From assembly GCA_013399895.1 (NCBI GenBank), contig VXBA01003793.1, positions 366,322 to 430,321 on the forward strand: a stretch of DNA of 64,000 bases. Reading direction: 5' to 3'. The notes beneath the pieces are model-generated. The model saw only the letters and a list, made by a program, of their open reading frames with translations. It did not search any database and was not told where the DNA came from. Shown piece after piece: positions 9,894-23,530 of this stretch (the stretch's first letter is position 1; each line of letters begins with the position of its first letter). Origin of the DNA: Serilophus lunatus. Its lineage: Eukaryota > Chordata > Aves > Passeriformes > Eurylaimidae. A program made the translations under genes and the position numbers.

Positions 9894-12800
9894 AATCAAA
9901 AGTTTATTTTGAGAAACTTGGAGGAAAAAAGCTTCAGTTGATGTTCAGAATGACCCAAACATAGACACTTATGGAAACCAAGTCATTTAGAATTACCAGT
10001 GTTTCTGAAAAATCCAGAAGGCATTAGTTTTCATACTCTGCAGGACCTGTGTTTTTACTAGTTTTACTAGTTTGTGCCACAGTGGCTTTGTGCAGCTTCT
10101 AAGTGCAATTGGAATAAACTGAAGAATATTCGAGCCTCCTAAATGAACTATGCCTTAGATATGGGATAGCATTATAATATGAAAGTCTAAGTGGTTGGCA
10201 GCGGTACACAGAAGCCCTAGTGGGATGTGTGCCCTGTAGCCTAAAACAAGAGGTTACACTAGATATTTGCAGCTTACGAGCTATCCCACACAAAATACCA
10301 GCAAACTGCATTTTTTGACAAATAGTTTTATATGCCACATCCTTACCATTGATCACTCTGTCAGAGACTGCAAAGAGGTTCTGTTAACTTGTTTAGACTG
10401 GTTTTCCCATTGCTAAATAGCATTTTCTGTTTAATGTTTGGTCTTTACAACTCTTATGGCTAAAGTGATAGAATGCTTTCACGTAACTATTATTTAGTTT
10501 TATTCCCAACCCTGCCCCCCACCAAGAATGGAGGAAGGAAAGTGTGGGAGAGAGTTTAAGGCAATTAAATTTTCATTACCCCAAAATGGGCATAGCAATC
10601 AACTAGAATTTTGTCTGGAAATGACTGATATTAAAAATTCTCATCAAATTCCATTGGGAGGAGTGCCAAAGCATTTATTAACATAGATGATCTCTTTGTA
10701 AAAGAGCTAGTATTCACTACCGGGTTCCCTCCCCTTCAGAACTGCGTGGGCTGCCTCTCTGTTATTTGCACTCACATAATACCCCTGTGGCCATGATAGT
10801 GGTTGCTTACACAGAAAATTAATACTAGGAAAGCATTTATGCATTTGTACTGTATTGAGTGTGATAAATGTTTTTCTCTTTGTGAAAAAGAAAACACTTG
10901 CATTTTCTGCTTTTGTTCTTCCTCTCCTCTCATCTGTTTTGTTTCTCTTAGCTGGAAATGAGAAGAACAGCTGACTCTCTGTGGACTGGCAGTGGTCTAT
11001 GGAGGGTTTGAAGGCCTCTGTAATATCTTTGAAGCTCCTTTTTAAAAATAATTCTGTTTCAGTTCATGTGAAAAGCCATATAATTCTTTCATCAGATCAT
11101 AATTATTGTAGTGAAAGGACTTGACTTATTTTCTGTCTTTGTCAATAGTGAGGGTTTTGTGGTCCTGTGGCCCACTGGACATTCAGCATTTTTTGTTTCC
11201 AACCAAAAGCGTTGGTCTAAATGCAGTCTTGATATGAGAGTGATATAATGATTTCCTTCACCCAAAGTAGCAGACCCAATATATCTCTTCATATTCCACT
11301 AAACACATAAACATTGCCCGAGAAGCTTCTGAACATGGATCTCATTGAAAGGCAAATTCAGCTACTGCAAATTATTTAAGCACCCTCTGCATTTTTTGAA
11401 ACTATACATCTAAAAGAACTTGAAGATTTTAGGTAGAAAACCATGGTCTTTGGTTCTTCCAAATACAAAATCAGCACAAGAAGGAACAATTGGGTTATGG
11501 TTCAGCAGTGTAGACTACTCTGGAGGGAAAAACTACAAAAAAATTAAACTGTGTATCACAGCAAGTTAATCACAATTGCTTGGAAACTCCAACACTGAAA
11601 CCTGAAACTCATGAGCTACTTTGCCTTTAATCACAGAAATTAAATCTGCTGGAAAACATGAAATTTCACAGATTGTTGGGGTCATAGGTAGAGAGTTATA
11701 ACTAAGGCCTGTGAAATTTCACTGACACTGAGTGATTAGAGGTTTAGTAAAAACAATTTAAAGAATATAAGCTTTCTGGAGCTAAAGAATTCATGAGGTT
11801 TTTTGTTATTTTGTTTTGGAGATTTTTGTATTTTTCAGGATTATTTGTTGGTATTTTGGGGGTTTTTTTTGAAGGGCAAAGGAGAATCTGACAGAAGTAT
11901 TTAAAAGATTGAAGATGCTCCTCAAAACACACATATTTACACTCAAAGATGTTTGTGTTCTCAGGGCTTTTCACAGCCTTTATCATTTCTCAGTAACGGG
12001 TTTTCATAGGTAGCTTGATTTGACATTACTACTAATGTAAGTCACTCCAACTTAACTTCATCTGGTTAAATAAACACTACAACCATTTATATGGCAGTTA
12101 CTACACAAATTGGAAGAAGGACCTGGCCCATAAGGTAGTCAATTTAATATGAAAGCAGTATGTCCCTTTTCCTTTCTATTAAAAGCAGAAATGGGCAGAC
12201 AAGGACAAGTTGGCATACACCAGCTTGGCCAAGGAATAATAACTTTTCCACTTTACATTAAAAAGTGGTTTTTAAATTTTCAGTTCATAATAAAGATCAT
12301 GGAGAAATATTTCTTATTTTATTAGTTGCACCAAAGTCATGTTGGCAAGTGAAGAAATAATAGTCAATTAAAATAGCTTCGTGTGTTTCCTGTTATATAA
12401 TCAGCTGGTGATGCAAAGGACAAGGCTGCACTGCTTGCTAGTCAGGCTGGCAGTTACAAAACTCTGAACTACAAAGGTTTTGTTCACTGGGAATGACAGA
12501 AGCATAAGTGTTTGGAATGAACACACCATCTTACAGGACATATCCCAAGCTAACAGTGAGGTTGCTGTGACTGGTATTCTAGCATGGCACGTTAGGATAG
12601 GTTTCATCTAGAGTTGTTGAAAAATTAGGTGTTCATGTACACTAGTTGTTAAGTGTGAATATAGTCTAAATGTCTGAGGTAGGTCTATTGGCTAATAAGA
12701 TAGATTTCAAAATAAGGCTTTTCTGAAGTTTAATTTAATTTGTCTAACACCTGTTTAAACATGCTGCCTTTTTTTACAGTGGATTATTTAATTGGCATGA

Positions 12801-13069
12801 TTCAATTTTAATGGTGTTTTTTTTTGACAAAAGCTGCTAAAGAAGCACAACTATCATAGGATAAGAAGGAAAATCTTCACACAGATTAAAATAATAAGAA
12901 AAAACAAACAAAAAACCAAATGTTTTTAAAAGTTAGGAAGCAATGGATAGGAACAAAAGGTCGTTTTCATTCCAAAGAAATTTATATAGTAGAGCCACAG
13001 TCTTATGTGCTTGGGACTGAGCAGTGTGGGCCATGGCATGGACTTCATAGGTAATTTAGAGAAGACATG

Positions 13070-13310
13070 AGGAGTGAGGTGGTTAAGTTTGCTAACAATG
13101 CTCAGTTACTTAATGCAGTAAAGCTATCTGCAACAAACTGAAGGATGTCACACAATACCGCGTGACAGGGAAATGAATGGCAGCAAAAAATTCAATATAG
13201 GTAAACATAAAGTAGCAGACAGAAAAATAATTATTGTAACTGTATTCATAGAACCATAACCTCCAAGCTGATGATTCCTATTCAGGAATGAGATCTTGAG
13301 AGAAAGAAAA
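13070..13310 (+). mobile_element. Ancient CR1/L3-like LINE fragment
   Basis: The plus strand retains pieces of the reverse-transcriptase C-terminal region of old CR1-clade LINEs. EVVKFAN near 13076-13098 matches the EVVKFADD block. A WQQKIQYR-like piece near 13179-13200 matches WQMKFNVxKC. CAGGAATGAGATCTTGAG at 13283-13300 matches the QERDLG block. Spacing between blocks fits the family. Several stops and indels intervene, and the fragment has no clear ends. It is much more decayed than the 7495-8498 copy, so it probably predates modern bird lineages. Confidence 0.7.
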
Positions 13311-16300
13311 CTATTAATTTAGTGCTCATTTATGGAGAATGAAGCATGGAACTTGTTTTTCCACTGCATGCTGTAGTCCCCTTTGAAACAGTGCGGTGAT
13401 CCCTTTTCCTTCACTTCAAAGGTATGGCAGTGAGTATCATGGATGCTAATAAAGAATGACAAACCAGAACTGAGCAATAAAAGAGAACCAGAAATAAGAT
13501 AACACAAAGCGGATGGTATTCTGTAATCACAAAATGTGATGGAGAACTCTAAAACCACAGTAAGATATACTCTAAAATTCTGCTGGAAGTGGTTCAGGGT
13601 GAGACTGTCTGCTGCTGCTGCTTGCTGCCCTTCTGCCTCATCTCAGTGCCCTGAGCAGCATAAGGCAAGTGTTCAGGATGTGCCTGCAAAGTCCAGGGAG
13701 TGAAGTTCACAATATCAGTGGGTTTAAGCTGAGACTGTAACACTGTGATAAATGGGCTAGAGAGCAGCACCTTTGCTTGTGGAACAGATAATCCAAGGTG
13801 ACAGGTGAAGAGACAAGGTGAGGATATTCTAAAATCCCACAAATTGATTCTGTGTAAATGATATAGTCACGGTTTTTTCCCACAAGACAATAGGATTTAA
13901 AATGCTACCACTTATGCGGGTTTTTTTAAATGGCTAGTATGAAATGTGAAGCCTTTCTTGAGAACATTTGGAACTCAGGTTTTCTATTGTTACATGCGAA
14001 AAATTAAAAATTAATTAATGTTTTGGTGTGTTCACAGGGGAGTAGGCAGTCTACTGTGCTAGACAGTTTTAATCACCAAAGTTTATTCCAAGATGTTGAG
14101 TCATATCAATATTCAGTTACAACTATGAACATGCTTCACCAGAGTCAAGATATAAATACTTAAAATACATAACTCTCACATACACCCTGTTATGGCAGAA
14201 GTCATCTTGTCAAAAATTTTCCTCTATACAAGGGAAAATTAAATAGGTATTTTTCTGGATATTTGTCTTTGTTTGGCCCTCTATGTACAAGAAGCATTCT
14301 ATCATGATGTATTTTTGTTCTCAGTGCAATGTGAGTACCTTTAAGTAAACTATAGAATAGGTGCAATATTTACCTGCATTTGTACAATGTTATATGTGTT
14401 ATGCGTTATGTGTGTGTATATCTCTGAAAATATTAACTCTAACTATATAGTTGATTATCTTCCGTATTCTATGTATAGACACATATCTTCAGTATATTCT
14501 ATCGCATTAATTAGATGGAATGTATCACAAAATTTAGTAGCACTGACCCATGTTCATATCTTAAACCATTTTAAACCGCATGTTTTTCATTTTCCTTGGA
14601 TATAGACTTTTCTTGGATGTAGATGGAAAAACAAATTAATGTAGCTTGAAAGAAAAATGAAAAAATTCAAGCTTTTGTGTTTTTTATTTGAGGCATTACT
14701 GGAGAAAAAGGCATTATTAGGGTCATTATTTTCCATTCCGAAAGAAAAATTAACACATTTGTTGCTTACTTCCTAGGATAAGGACTTATAATAGAAAAAG
14801 TTCCTAACTTTCAAATTAGAGAAATACCAGTTTATTCTATGCAATCATCACATGCCTTCAAGTTTTAATAATGGCTACAGCATTTCTCATGTTGTTTATA
14901 TGTAAATTGCTGATATTTCCCTGGGCAGTTTGCATACCCATATCTCTAAATCTGATGTCTGTTGCCTGAGACCTTTAGATGGTTTGTTCTTTAGACATTG
15001 GGCTTGCTGTGGTGGCCAGATGTCACACAGATCTCCCCCCTTCTCTTATCCCTATCAATATTAAGGGCAGGAAAAAGTGTCATCTCAGCTGCTTTTTTTG
15101 TTTACAAGGAGCCAGAGATTTGTGCTAAGATTTTAAAAAAAATTATAGATGGCAATGAAAATAAAAGCCAAAAACTTCAAGAAACTAAAAGACTCAAAAG
15201 TTCCACTTGGCTTTTAAGCTTGAAAACTTTGGGATGCTAAAAGATAAGGGATATGTTTCGTCATCCAGAACACTAGCTTAAAACTTCAACCCCACTATTG
15301 GGATGGATTTTGACTCTCTCTTGTGGTATACAGCCAATTGACCTTTCTGATTATGACCAACAAACCCATCTTTTTCTTTTCTCCAGTGACAGCCGTGACT
15401 GTGTTATTGCAAAGCAGCCTTGGGGCATCATTTTTTGTCTTAAAACCCACAAAAGCTCAAATGTTAGAAGCAGTATGCAATTTGAATGGAGCATTTCTTT
15501 TTTTGTTGTTGTTTTGTTGTTTTTTGTTTGTTTGTTTGTTTTTCATTCTTCTTCATTTTCCACGTCTGATCAGGTTTGGAAACAGAAGTGTTGAAAAACT
15601 GTACTTAGGTAATTTTTATTGACCACTGACACTGTGCTTGGGATTTAATGGCCCAGTGAAATACCATAAAAAGAGACTATTTTTACTGTGTTTCAAGCTC
15701 AATCTGAATGAGAAATTGCTGGAAGTTTCACAAGAATACCCTGTTTTTGCAAGACTTCCAGGTTAGTTCTGTAGATTAAAAATGATCAGGCAGTCTTGAT
15801 GAAACCCAAATGAACATTCAAATATTGGGTCTTTAGCCAAATCAAAGTGAAACTCTGAACCATAAGGTCTGTTCTCTCTTCCATCTTTCAGTAGTGATAA
15901 TATGTGGGTTATATCTACCTGATACCATTTGGAGTTTATATTTTATGCATAGATAGGGTCCTTCTGTGTATGCTTTTTTATAGTTTGCTAACATGCTTTC
16001 AGATATCAGTTTTAAATTATTTGGTGTGAAGTCTAGTGGCTCACAGTCATATATAGAGCTAATTCATACCCAAGATAATGTGAGCTGTTCCTACAGCAGG
16101 TGAATGAATAATTGCAGTATTCTGTTACATGAAAAAAAGGTTAATGTTAACACACCATGAGCAAGGTTCATGTTTTGTAACTTGTATGTTGGAGTTGGTG
16201 TACTACACCCCAATGAAGAGACAAAGTTTGAGCCTTTGTGCTTTGGGGTCTTGTTTTAAGCTATCACACACATGCTGTGGAGTAAGTGCTTGCAGAAAAT

Positions 16301-16689
16301 TATAAGGATATTTCAACTCAGTCTAATTTTTGTCCAGGGTTGTCTGATTAACCACACCCATATTTTTGTTATAAAAATAATAAACTAAGTATAAAGTAAA
16401 TAAATAATTTTAAAATAAGTAAAGTATACTTCTTACGTCACACCGACTTTCTAATTTCCATCCTTTTTTTGAATTTCTGTCCTTGGCTGGTTGTTTCATA
16501 GCAGAATTTTCCATACTCCTTCTCTTGTGGACCAGCATTTCCATGATTCTTCAGTGCTTTCATCCATGTCACCCTGTCATCCCTTCAGAGTTTTCATCTC
16601 ATGCTTTAACATGTAACAAAATCATGCTTCAAAAACCATGTTACCTACAAGTGTATTGGCACTCTGTGTTGGGTCACACAGAGACTAGG
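13311..16689. other. Gene-free stretch with a T/G tract
   Basis: There is no recognisable gene. Apart from the T/G-rich simple repeat at 15497-15543 I see only AT-rich unique sequence. The open frames over the T/G tract encode low-complexity Phe/Val/Leu strings and are not genes. Confidence 0.5.
15497..15543 (+). repeat. T/G-rich simple repeat (TTG, then TTTG units)
   Basis: A T-run is followed by TTG units and then four TTTG units. It is a microsatellite-like tract and probably length-variable. Confidence 0.85.
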
Positions 16690-16810
16690 ATACCTGGCAG
16701 GATGCTCATCTGCTGTTAGCTTTGTGTCAGTTTGCTCTGTGACTTGGAACAGTTCTGTGCGGCACAATTTCTCCATTTGTGAAAGATGGGTAAGTACACT
16801 TCGTAGGTCA
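16690..16810 (-). repeat. MIR-like SINE relic
   Basis: GCTCTGTGACTTGGAACAGT, then CACAATTTCTCCATTTGTGA and AAGATGGGTAAGTACACTTC, matches in order the MIR core (GCTGTGTGACCTTGGGCAAG, CAGTTTCCCCATCTGTAAAA, TGGGGATAATAATACTTACC) in reverse orientation. The order and spacing of three blocks make chance unlikely, though divergence is high. Confidence 0.7.
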
Positions 16811-19800
16811 AATTATTTTGAAGCCTGTATCTGCATACATATCATGCATAGAGAGATGCATATTAATATTCTGTTTTACTACAAGAGAAGGTGAAAAATA
16901 CCATTAGCTAGTCTGGTGTGGCAGCAACAAGTATTTAAATTTACAGGGAAAGAATCGTCCTGGTTAGAAGAAAATGAGATCTAGGTTCCTGACTTTAGAG
17001 GCAAACTTCAGGGAAAGGGTGAGTTTTAAACTCTTAATAACAGCTGCTTTATAGTATACATGACAGTAATGTCAAATACTTAAAAATACTTGGACTGTGC
17101 TGTTAATAGTGCAGTGGAAATCTACAGACATAACTCCTTTAATGAAAATAAAGATGAAGTTTGGGTCTAGCTGCATGTATATTTCACATAGTATGCATTA
17201 AAATCTTATTCTTGCAGTAAAGTCAATATTTAGTGGTCAAATTTCCCTTGTTTCCCAATAATAATGGATGGAGTAATCCATTCAGTTGTAAATCCACCAG
17301 CTGGAAGTAATGAGATGAACTGTCCAGAGCAGTATTAGAGACATACATGCCTATTCAAAGGCAGACCATCTGCAGAGATCCAGGGAGAAGAATAGTAGAG
17401 AATTTTATATAGACATACAGTAAAACAATCTCTCATGATACTGTAGGAGCTGTGGGGGCCTAATCTTTACATTTGACTATTAAATTAGGAAGGGTAAAGC
17501 CTACACAATACCAATGGTATTAGTCATGTCTGGAAGGGCATCCAATACCAGATGTCACTTTTCTGATCTTTCATGCTCAGCTCTTACAGTTTTTGGCACG
17601 TCAGAGTTCGCATCTGAATACAATTTAAGCTATAACAGTACAATCAGCATGTCTAACTATTTTTGCCTTTTTCTCTGTTTTCTTGGGAGCTAGGCTATGG
17701 TGAGTCTCTGTTGTTTAATCTAAGAGGCTTCCTTGTCCCCGGTCTCGAGCCTCATGAGGTAATGCTGGGGGATGTCAGAGAGTGGTGTTAAAGAACAATT
17801 GTTTGACAAGTGCTACTGGTTTTAAACTGAATTGCTTGTTTATTGGCTGCACAATTATTCATCTTTTAGCGTATCATAGGAAAAATGATGATGACTGTAA
17901 AATAGTAGCTTTTCTTGGGAAAAATTATTTTACTTAAGTGAACACGTCACTTTTTCAATGTGAATGCAATTCTGTACAATATAGCAGGAAGCATTTGTTT
18001 ATTTATTTAACAAGCAAATAAAAGCTTACTACTTTCATGATCAGACAAAAGGAAATATATGAAGGGAATTGCATATGGAGGAACACAGTCTGATTTTCTG
18101 ACTTGTTATAAGATAAAATCATCCCCCTTTATGTAGATTATTCATGTTTATTTATGACATTCTGTGAAAGTAAAGACACTGAAATGCCTCAGGGCTATGG
18201 CCCAAAGTAAATAACTTGTCATAATATACCTTGCAGATGATAATGTAAACCATTGGAAATCCAGGGAGGAGATGCACATACATTCCAAAGCTGGGAAGTT
18301 ATTGAATGTTTAGGCTTAAAGAGCAGATAGTTTTGATTTGGGATATTTCCCTGGTTTCTGTATGTTAGATGAATTACTCTGCATGAGTGATATCCATTGT
18401 ACTGTGTTTATTCTTGTCCGCTTTTTTTCACCAATTACTATGATGTCTGGTCCTTTCCCAAAGATGGTCTGTATAATAAATATGTTAAGTCTGACAAGGA
18501 GAGGATGGTAATGCAGCATCTATGCCCTCTGGGGTTAGGGAGTAGTCTGGTTATTTTTGTGTCTCTGTAAGCTCACAATTCAGGCATTTGTGTAGTCAAA
18601 ATCTTGACTCAAGTTCAATGTAGAGAACTTTCCACTGGGGGAGCTGACAGCCTGGGTTTGAGCAGTAACACTAGCAGATGCATCTTTGCATTTCTTGTTG
18701 CATTCAGGCTTGCTGTGTTGTATAGAGGTTTCGACCAAAAAAGGACTTAATAAGGGAGTGCACATATTAATTCATTCAGTGTTTTGGTATGGATTATGTG
18801 TATAAAGGAACCCTGGAATTAGGCAGATTGCTTAGCTGCTATATAAGACTGTGGGAATCTTAGGGCCTATTTAATAAGCTTTCATGAGCCAGTCTTATAG
18901 CTGGATGACTTGGTTAAAACCTTGAAGCTTGAGCCGTCTGTAGGTACATCAGTTGTAGCCAATTTGGCTATCTGAACTAGTAGATTGAACCATGCCAGAA
19001 TATTGCCACATGATCACTTCTACAGTTAATTTGTTATTCTGCTTTTTAGCCCAGTTTCGGTCTGTGCCAAAAAACACTCTTCCAAACAGTTCCCAGACAC
19101 AGTTCAGGAGTCAGCAGGAATGAGCAAGAGACTGCTACCAGTAGGAAGCTTGGATGCAAAGCACTATGCTATCACAGCTGGAAAGAATGGTCCCTAGCCC
19201 TTTTTATTTAGTAAGGAAAAGTAATTCCCGAGTGGAGCACTGGGTACTTAATATTTATTACATAAAACATACAGTATTTTTTTTTACTTTCTGAGAGTTT
19301 TCAACTAGCTATTGCTAGAAAGGTTTCTCTTCTGGCTTACAAACTTCACGATTGTTTAAATATCTTTTCAAATATGTTTAAAGAGCTATAGTCATTATCA
19401 TTTGTTTTCCTTTCAAAACCAAATGAATTAAAAAAAAATTGTGCTTTTAAATTGTGTTTTGACTAATATTTTCACATATAATGTGTTATATTTCTTATGG
19501 AAAGATAACTGCCCTTTAAGACTAGGTCCACTTTAGCATTAGGCATCTCTAAAAGGCGTTTCAACTTATCTGACCTCTGAATTATCCCCTGAATGTGCTC
19601 TTCTCTGTCTACTAGGGGGAATCCAAGGAAACTATACTGACATTGTACAGGCTGAATCTGAATTTAATTTTATTGTTATTGCCTTTCACTGATGCAGTTA
19701 GCACAATAAGATCTTGAACCTTGCTGGAACTTGTAGGCATTTCTGACACACAAGTTCTTAATAGTATTTATTTTGTAATATTTAGTTGACCTTTCCTATC

Positions 19801-19811
19801 TTTTTTTTTTC
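16811..19811. other. Gene-free stretch, no recognisable content
   Basis: I see no gene, and no repeat other than short homopolymers (T-run at 19801-19810, T-run near 19276). Sequence is AT-rich and unique by eye. Confidence 0.5.
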
Positions 19812-19920
19812 ATCTTGTCTACCCACCTTGCAAGTTATTGGAGCTGGACCTGGCTATGCAGGGCTACTACCTTGTATAAAGTGCCTAGTATATGGAGAGA
19901 CTAGCCTATTGTCCTCATTC
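19812..19920 (+). repeat. Possible amniote MIR/L2-type 3' end relic
   Basis: CACCTTGCAAGTTATTGGAG, then CTTGTATAAAGTGCCTAGTA, resembles the 3' part of amniote MIR-like SINEs (TTGTAAGCTCTTTGGGGCAG ... TTGTACAGCGCCTAGCACAA). The two blocks are in the right order at about the right distance, but identity is modest and the ends are unclear. Confidence 0.45.
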
Positions 19921-21140
19921 ACCATTCATATATTACATTCAAGTCTGTAGCATTTCACTGTCACATTGCAGTGACGTATTGTAGCTTGCGATCCTATGTG
20001 TAAAATAAGCATCACAATGAAGATTTACCCAGGTTCTTCTCTTCTTGAGTATCAGCAGCAAAGAAATATGAAGCAACAGGGTTCTTCAACATAACAAAAT
20101 AGTATGATTTCTAAAGGAAACAACAGTGGCTGCTAAAATGGCTTGCAAAACAATTGTGTCAGGAAAATAATGACGCAGTTGGGCTGGGCCTGACCTTCTA
20201 CAAAGCCCAAAGGAGTCTGCATCTGGCATTTTCATTCTGACCCTCTTGTGAATATACAAAACAACCAGTCATAATAGTAGAAAAATAAGATTGCCCTGAA
20301 GGGAACTGATTTCAAACATGCCAGCCTATTTCTACCTTTTTTTTTTTTTTTTTTTTTTTACTAAAAAGAGATTACCTCCCAACGTCTTGAGAATTAGAAG
20401 CCAAGGTAGATTTCTTCCAGTATGCTATTCAATTTTCCCCCCTTCCCCAAGAGGCAGGATTATGTAACCTAATAAATTGCTCTCATTACAGAGCCACTGA
20501 CAGACAGACATATAGGTTGCTGCCAATTGGCATGTGTGCTGAAGGTGAGCGCGTCAAGGGGGTGGTGGAAGTGAGCAGTAGATACAGCACTCAAAACCAT
20601 CTGGCTGAGGGAGGTCATGCCTGTTGCATAAAGCAGAGAGAGATAAGGATGTCAGCAGCATGGAGGGTGACATCCATCAATCAACTTCTTCATTATAGCA
20701 AGAATGAGTACTGTTGGTCCTTGGGAGGAAGAAGGAACTACTGATCCCTCAACTCACAGGTGGCAAGTCTAAAAAGGCTAACCTTTCACATTTCTTGGGG
20801 CAGGCAGGATGAAGTATGTGTTTTTAATGAATTACCCACAACCACACACATACACTGAGAGATCTACACAATATCCTACTTGCATATATATCTCCCCTTC
20901 AGGATAAAGTAATGAATTTGAAAAGTCTCATTATTTATTTTTCAAAAGCATAGAAGTGTATCTAAGTTGGAAGCAAATGTTAACATCTTTGATGAAGTAA
21001 ATAATTCTCTGCAATAAAAATGCAGAAAATTATTTTCTGCACCTTTATTTAACTCCAAAGGATAAAGGAATGGTAGAGGAAGGAAATATGCCAAAAGGTA
21101 GCATGACTAAATGAAGACTTGTGGCATTTTTACTCATATG
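19921..21140. other. Gene-free stretch with a long T-run
   Basis: There is no gene. The only structured element is the 23-base T-run at 20337-20359. Confidence 0.5.
20337..20359 (+). repeat. Poly(T) run of 23
   Basis: Twenty-three uninterrupted T residues could be the tail of a minus-strand retroposed copy. The DNA to its right (20360 onward) resembles no element or mRNA I know, so it is called as a homopolymer only. Confidence 0.9.
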
Positions 21141-21202
21141 AACTAAGAATTAGATGATTAATTAAATCTCAAACTAAGAATTAGATGATTGATTAAATCT
21201 CA
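21141..21202 (+). repeat. 31-bp tandem duplication
   Basis: Two adjacent 31-bp units (21141-21171 and 21172-21202) differ at one position (A/G). Each unit holds an AGATGATTAATTAAAT-type core, so the duplication also doubles a homeodomain-like TAAT site. The near-identity suggests a fairly recent event. Confidence 0.9.
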
Positions 21203-22751
21203 GGCTTCAGGGACTGAAGTATGCAAGTATCTCTTTCTTCTGCACATTCAAATACATGCCAGGGTACACAGGGGAAGATTCTGCATTCCGCTGAAATGTC
21301 ACTAACCACCAGAGTTAGAATATAGCACTAATTTGTGAAAGCAAGATAAAAAGCACAAAATGTTTGAAAAAGCGTCTTTAGGCACTCCAAAGATAACCAA
21401 CAGAATACAACTGATGGAGCTTGAAGCCTGTGGAAGGCTTTTAATCGTTGGTATCATACTGCAAAGGGAAGAACAGATCTGAGATCAAGGCTCTCTGTGT
21501 AGTCCAGCAGACTGCTTACCAACAGGCGTGTAAGTCTAACTATCTTGGCAGGGGGACAGATATCTGTTACTTCAGCATACAGCAACTGGAAGTAAGTGCT
21601 TCCAGAGGATGAGGAGAGCATAGATACCCCGAGCTACCTGCTGAATCTCTCTGTATCCCACCAACCATAGCAGATTAAAGCTAGAAGGGTGGCATATATC
21701 CTGACCAATTCCTAAATTCAGAGGTCCAAATCTGCACCTGTTTCTCTTTCTTGATCATGCAGGGAGTCTTTACGAAGAACAGAAATAAAGACAAGATCAG
21801 GTGAACTGGACTGCATGGGTCATAGCATCCTACAATAAGCTTTAGAGTTAGCACATAGCTGGTGTGATAATGACAAGTTGATTTTACAGGTACTGCTGTT
21901 CTGCAGTGCTGCAGGATTCACAAGAAGATCAAATCTGCAGTCCTTTCTGTCAGTAAACATTCACCAGTATCAACTTTCTCTTTCTGAGGGAAATTAGGAT
22001 TTGGCTCTGCCTGCAAATGAACTCCCCAATGTTCCAAAGCAGCCAGACAAAGGACAAAATGTTTGTAGGATGAGAAGGACTTTTTTCACTCACTTCTCAA
22101 ATGATAGACATGTTTTGACAGTTGTAATGAAGCCAATGAGGAAAAATATTACTGAGAAAAAGACCTCTCTAACAGCAAGCATGTGTGATTATTATCACAG
22201 TGTTTGCCTCAGAGTGTTCAATAGATTAGGTTCACCTTTCTTCCCTGAAAAGCATCAGCAGTCAATCAGGTCAGAATGAGAAAGAGCTAACAGAGCCTTT
22301 ATTTTTGTAGATCATTAAAAATGACCCAAGGGACCAATATTCTGTACTTTTACTCAGTTTCCTTCTGATTCCAGTCATTAAGAATGATACACACATACCT
22401 GTATAGGGAGACAATGAATGAAATGCTCCTTTTACTTATGTCAGTGTGTTCTGTTAAAGTTTAACTGGAATAAATGAGAAGAACATTTGTCTGATTTCTC
22501 TTGGCAGCTTTAACACAAGCACACATGAAATCAAATTCCTTTCTCACTGAAAGGTACCTCAAAAAGATCATGAAGTGACTGAATTAAATTGCATTATAAC
22601 CCTACAAAGATCAGGAGGTCAAATTCAAATTTGGTGCGAGCAGTGATAATGAAGTTGCCTTCTATTTCTAAGTGCTCTATCTAAACTCAAGTACATCATT
22701 AATTAGTGGCATATGCTTTTTTATACCAGTGGTATTGAACTAAATTTTAAC

Positions 22752-22768
22752 AGTTCAATAACTGAACT
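22752..22768. repeat. Small inverted repeat AGTTCA-N5-TGAACT
   Basis: Perfect 6-bp arms are separated by 5 bases. The arms are like nuclear-receptor half-sites, but inverted sites of this type usually have 0-3 bp spacers, so function is doubtful. Confidence 0.5.
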
Positions 22769-23451
22769 AGATTACTAGAAAATGATGTGGCCATACGCCT
22801 GCAAAAGTGTATAAAGAAATACTATACCACTGTAAAAGTTTTTTAGTGGTACTTCCATTGGTAAGAAAGAACAGAAGAAAATGCATCAGCTGACTTGCCA
22901 AATGAGTAAGAATTCTTTCTCAGCTGTGTATTTTACTATACAGTAGAGTCTACAGCTTGAAAAGTCAATGTATTTAAACAAACCTCAGATTAATAAGCCA
23001 CACTCTCCACACTGAATGCTGTAACATCAGTAAACCCTGAAATGATCTATAGACTTGGCATTTGGGTGAATGTACTGATCATGAGTCAGATCTGATGATA
23101 TATTGCTCTGCTGCTATGCAATTTGTCATACAAGAATGCCCTAAAATATCATATTGTGCTAAAGGCTGCTACCAAGGATGGAGAGAAAAATGTAAGAAAA
23201 TATTCAAGTTTTAATTATGTATCCCTGGTGACAGAAACACAAAATATTGCCTCTGTCAAAAAGCTGTATTTTTCCTCCATTTTTTCCCCTTTCCTATTAT
23301 TCCTTAGTAAAAAATAAAGGAATTATAGCACACATATTTTAACCCTCTTTAGAAACTTTCTATGTGAATTCCTTCATTTCACAGTCCAAGGCTGTCACCA
23401 AAATCAAACCTATTAGTTTTGCTGAAACACACAAACACATGCACAACTTTT

Positions 23452-23530
23452 GAGAAGGGAAAGAAAAGAAAGGGAAAAAAGAGAAAGAGATGGAGATAGA
23501 AAGAGAGAGGGAAGGAAATAAAATAAAAAG
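23452..23530 (+). repeat. GA-rich polypurine tract
   Basis: About 80 bases are almost wholly purine, broken by three T residues, and rich in GAAA, AGAG and GGAA units. It is low-complexity sequence. Confidence 0.85.

Larger units (their letters stand above)
8499..13069. other. Gene-free stretch with small A-rich repeats
   Basis: No gene is recognisable over this 4.6 kb. Contents are the CAAA/AAACAAAC-rich tract at 9788-9836, a 16-bp tandem at 9863-9893, and short A- and T-runs (for example 11861-11870). Everything else looks like unique noncoding DNA. Confidence 0.5.

Noticed and set aside
20337..20359. Poly(T) as the tail of a processed pseudogene on the minus strand
   Set aside because: The DNA to the right does not read as any known mRNA on the minus strand, and no target duplication was found.
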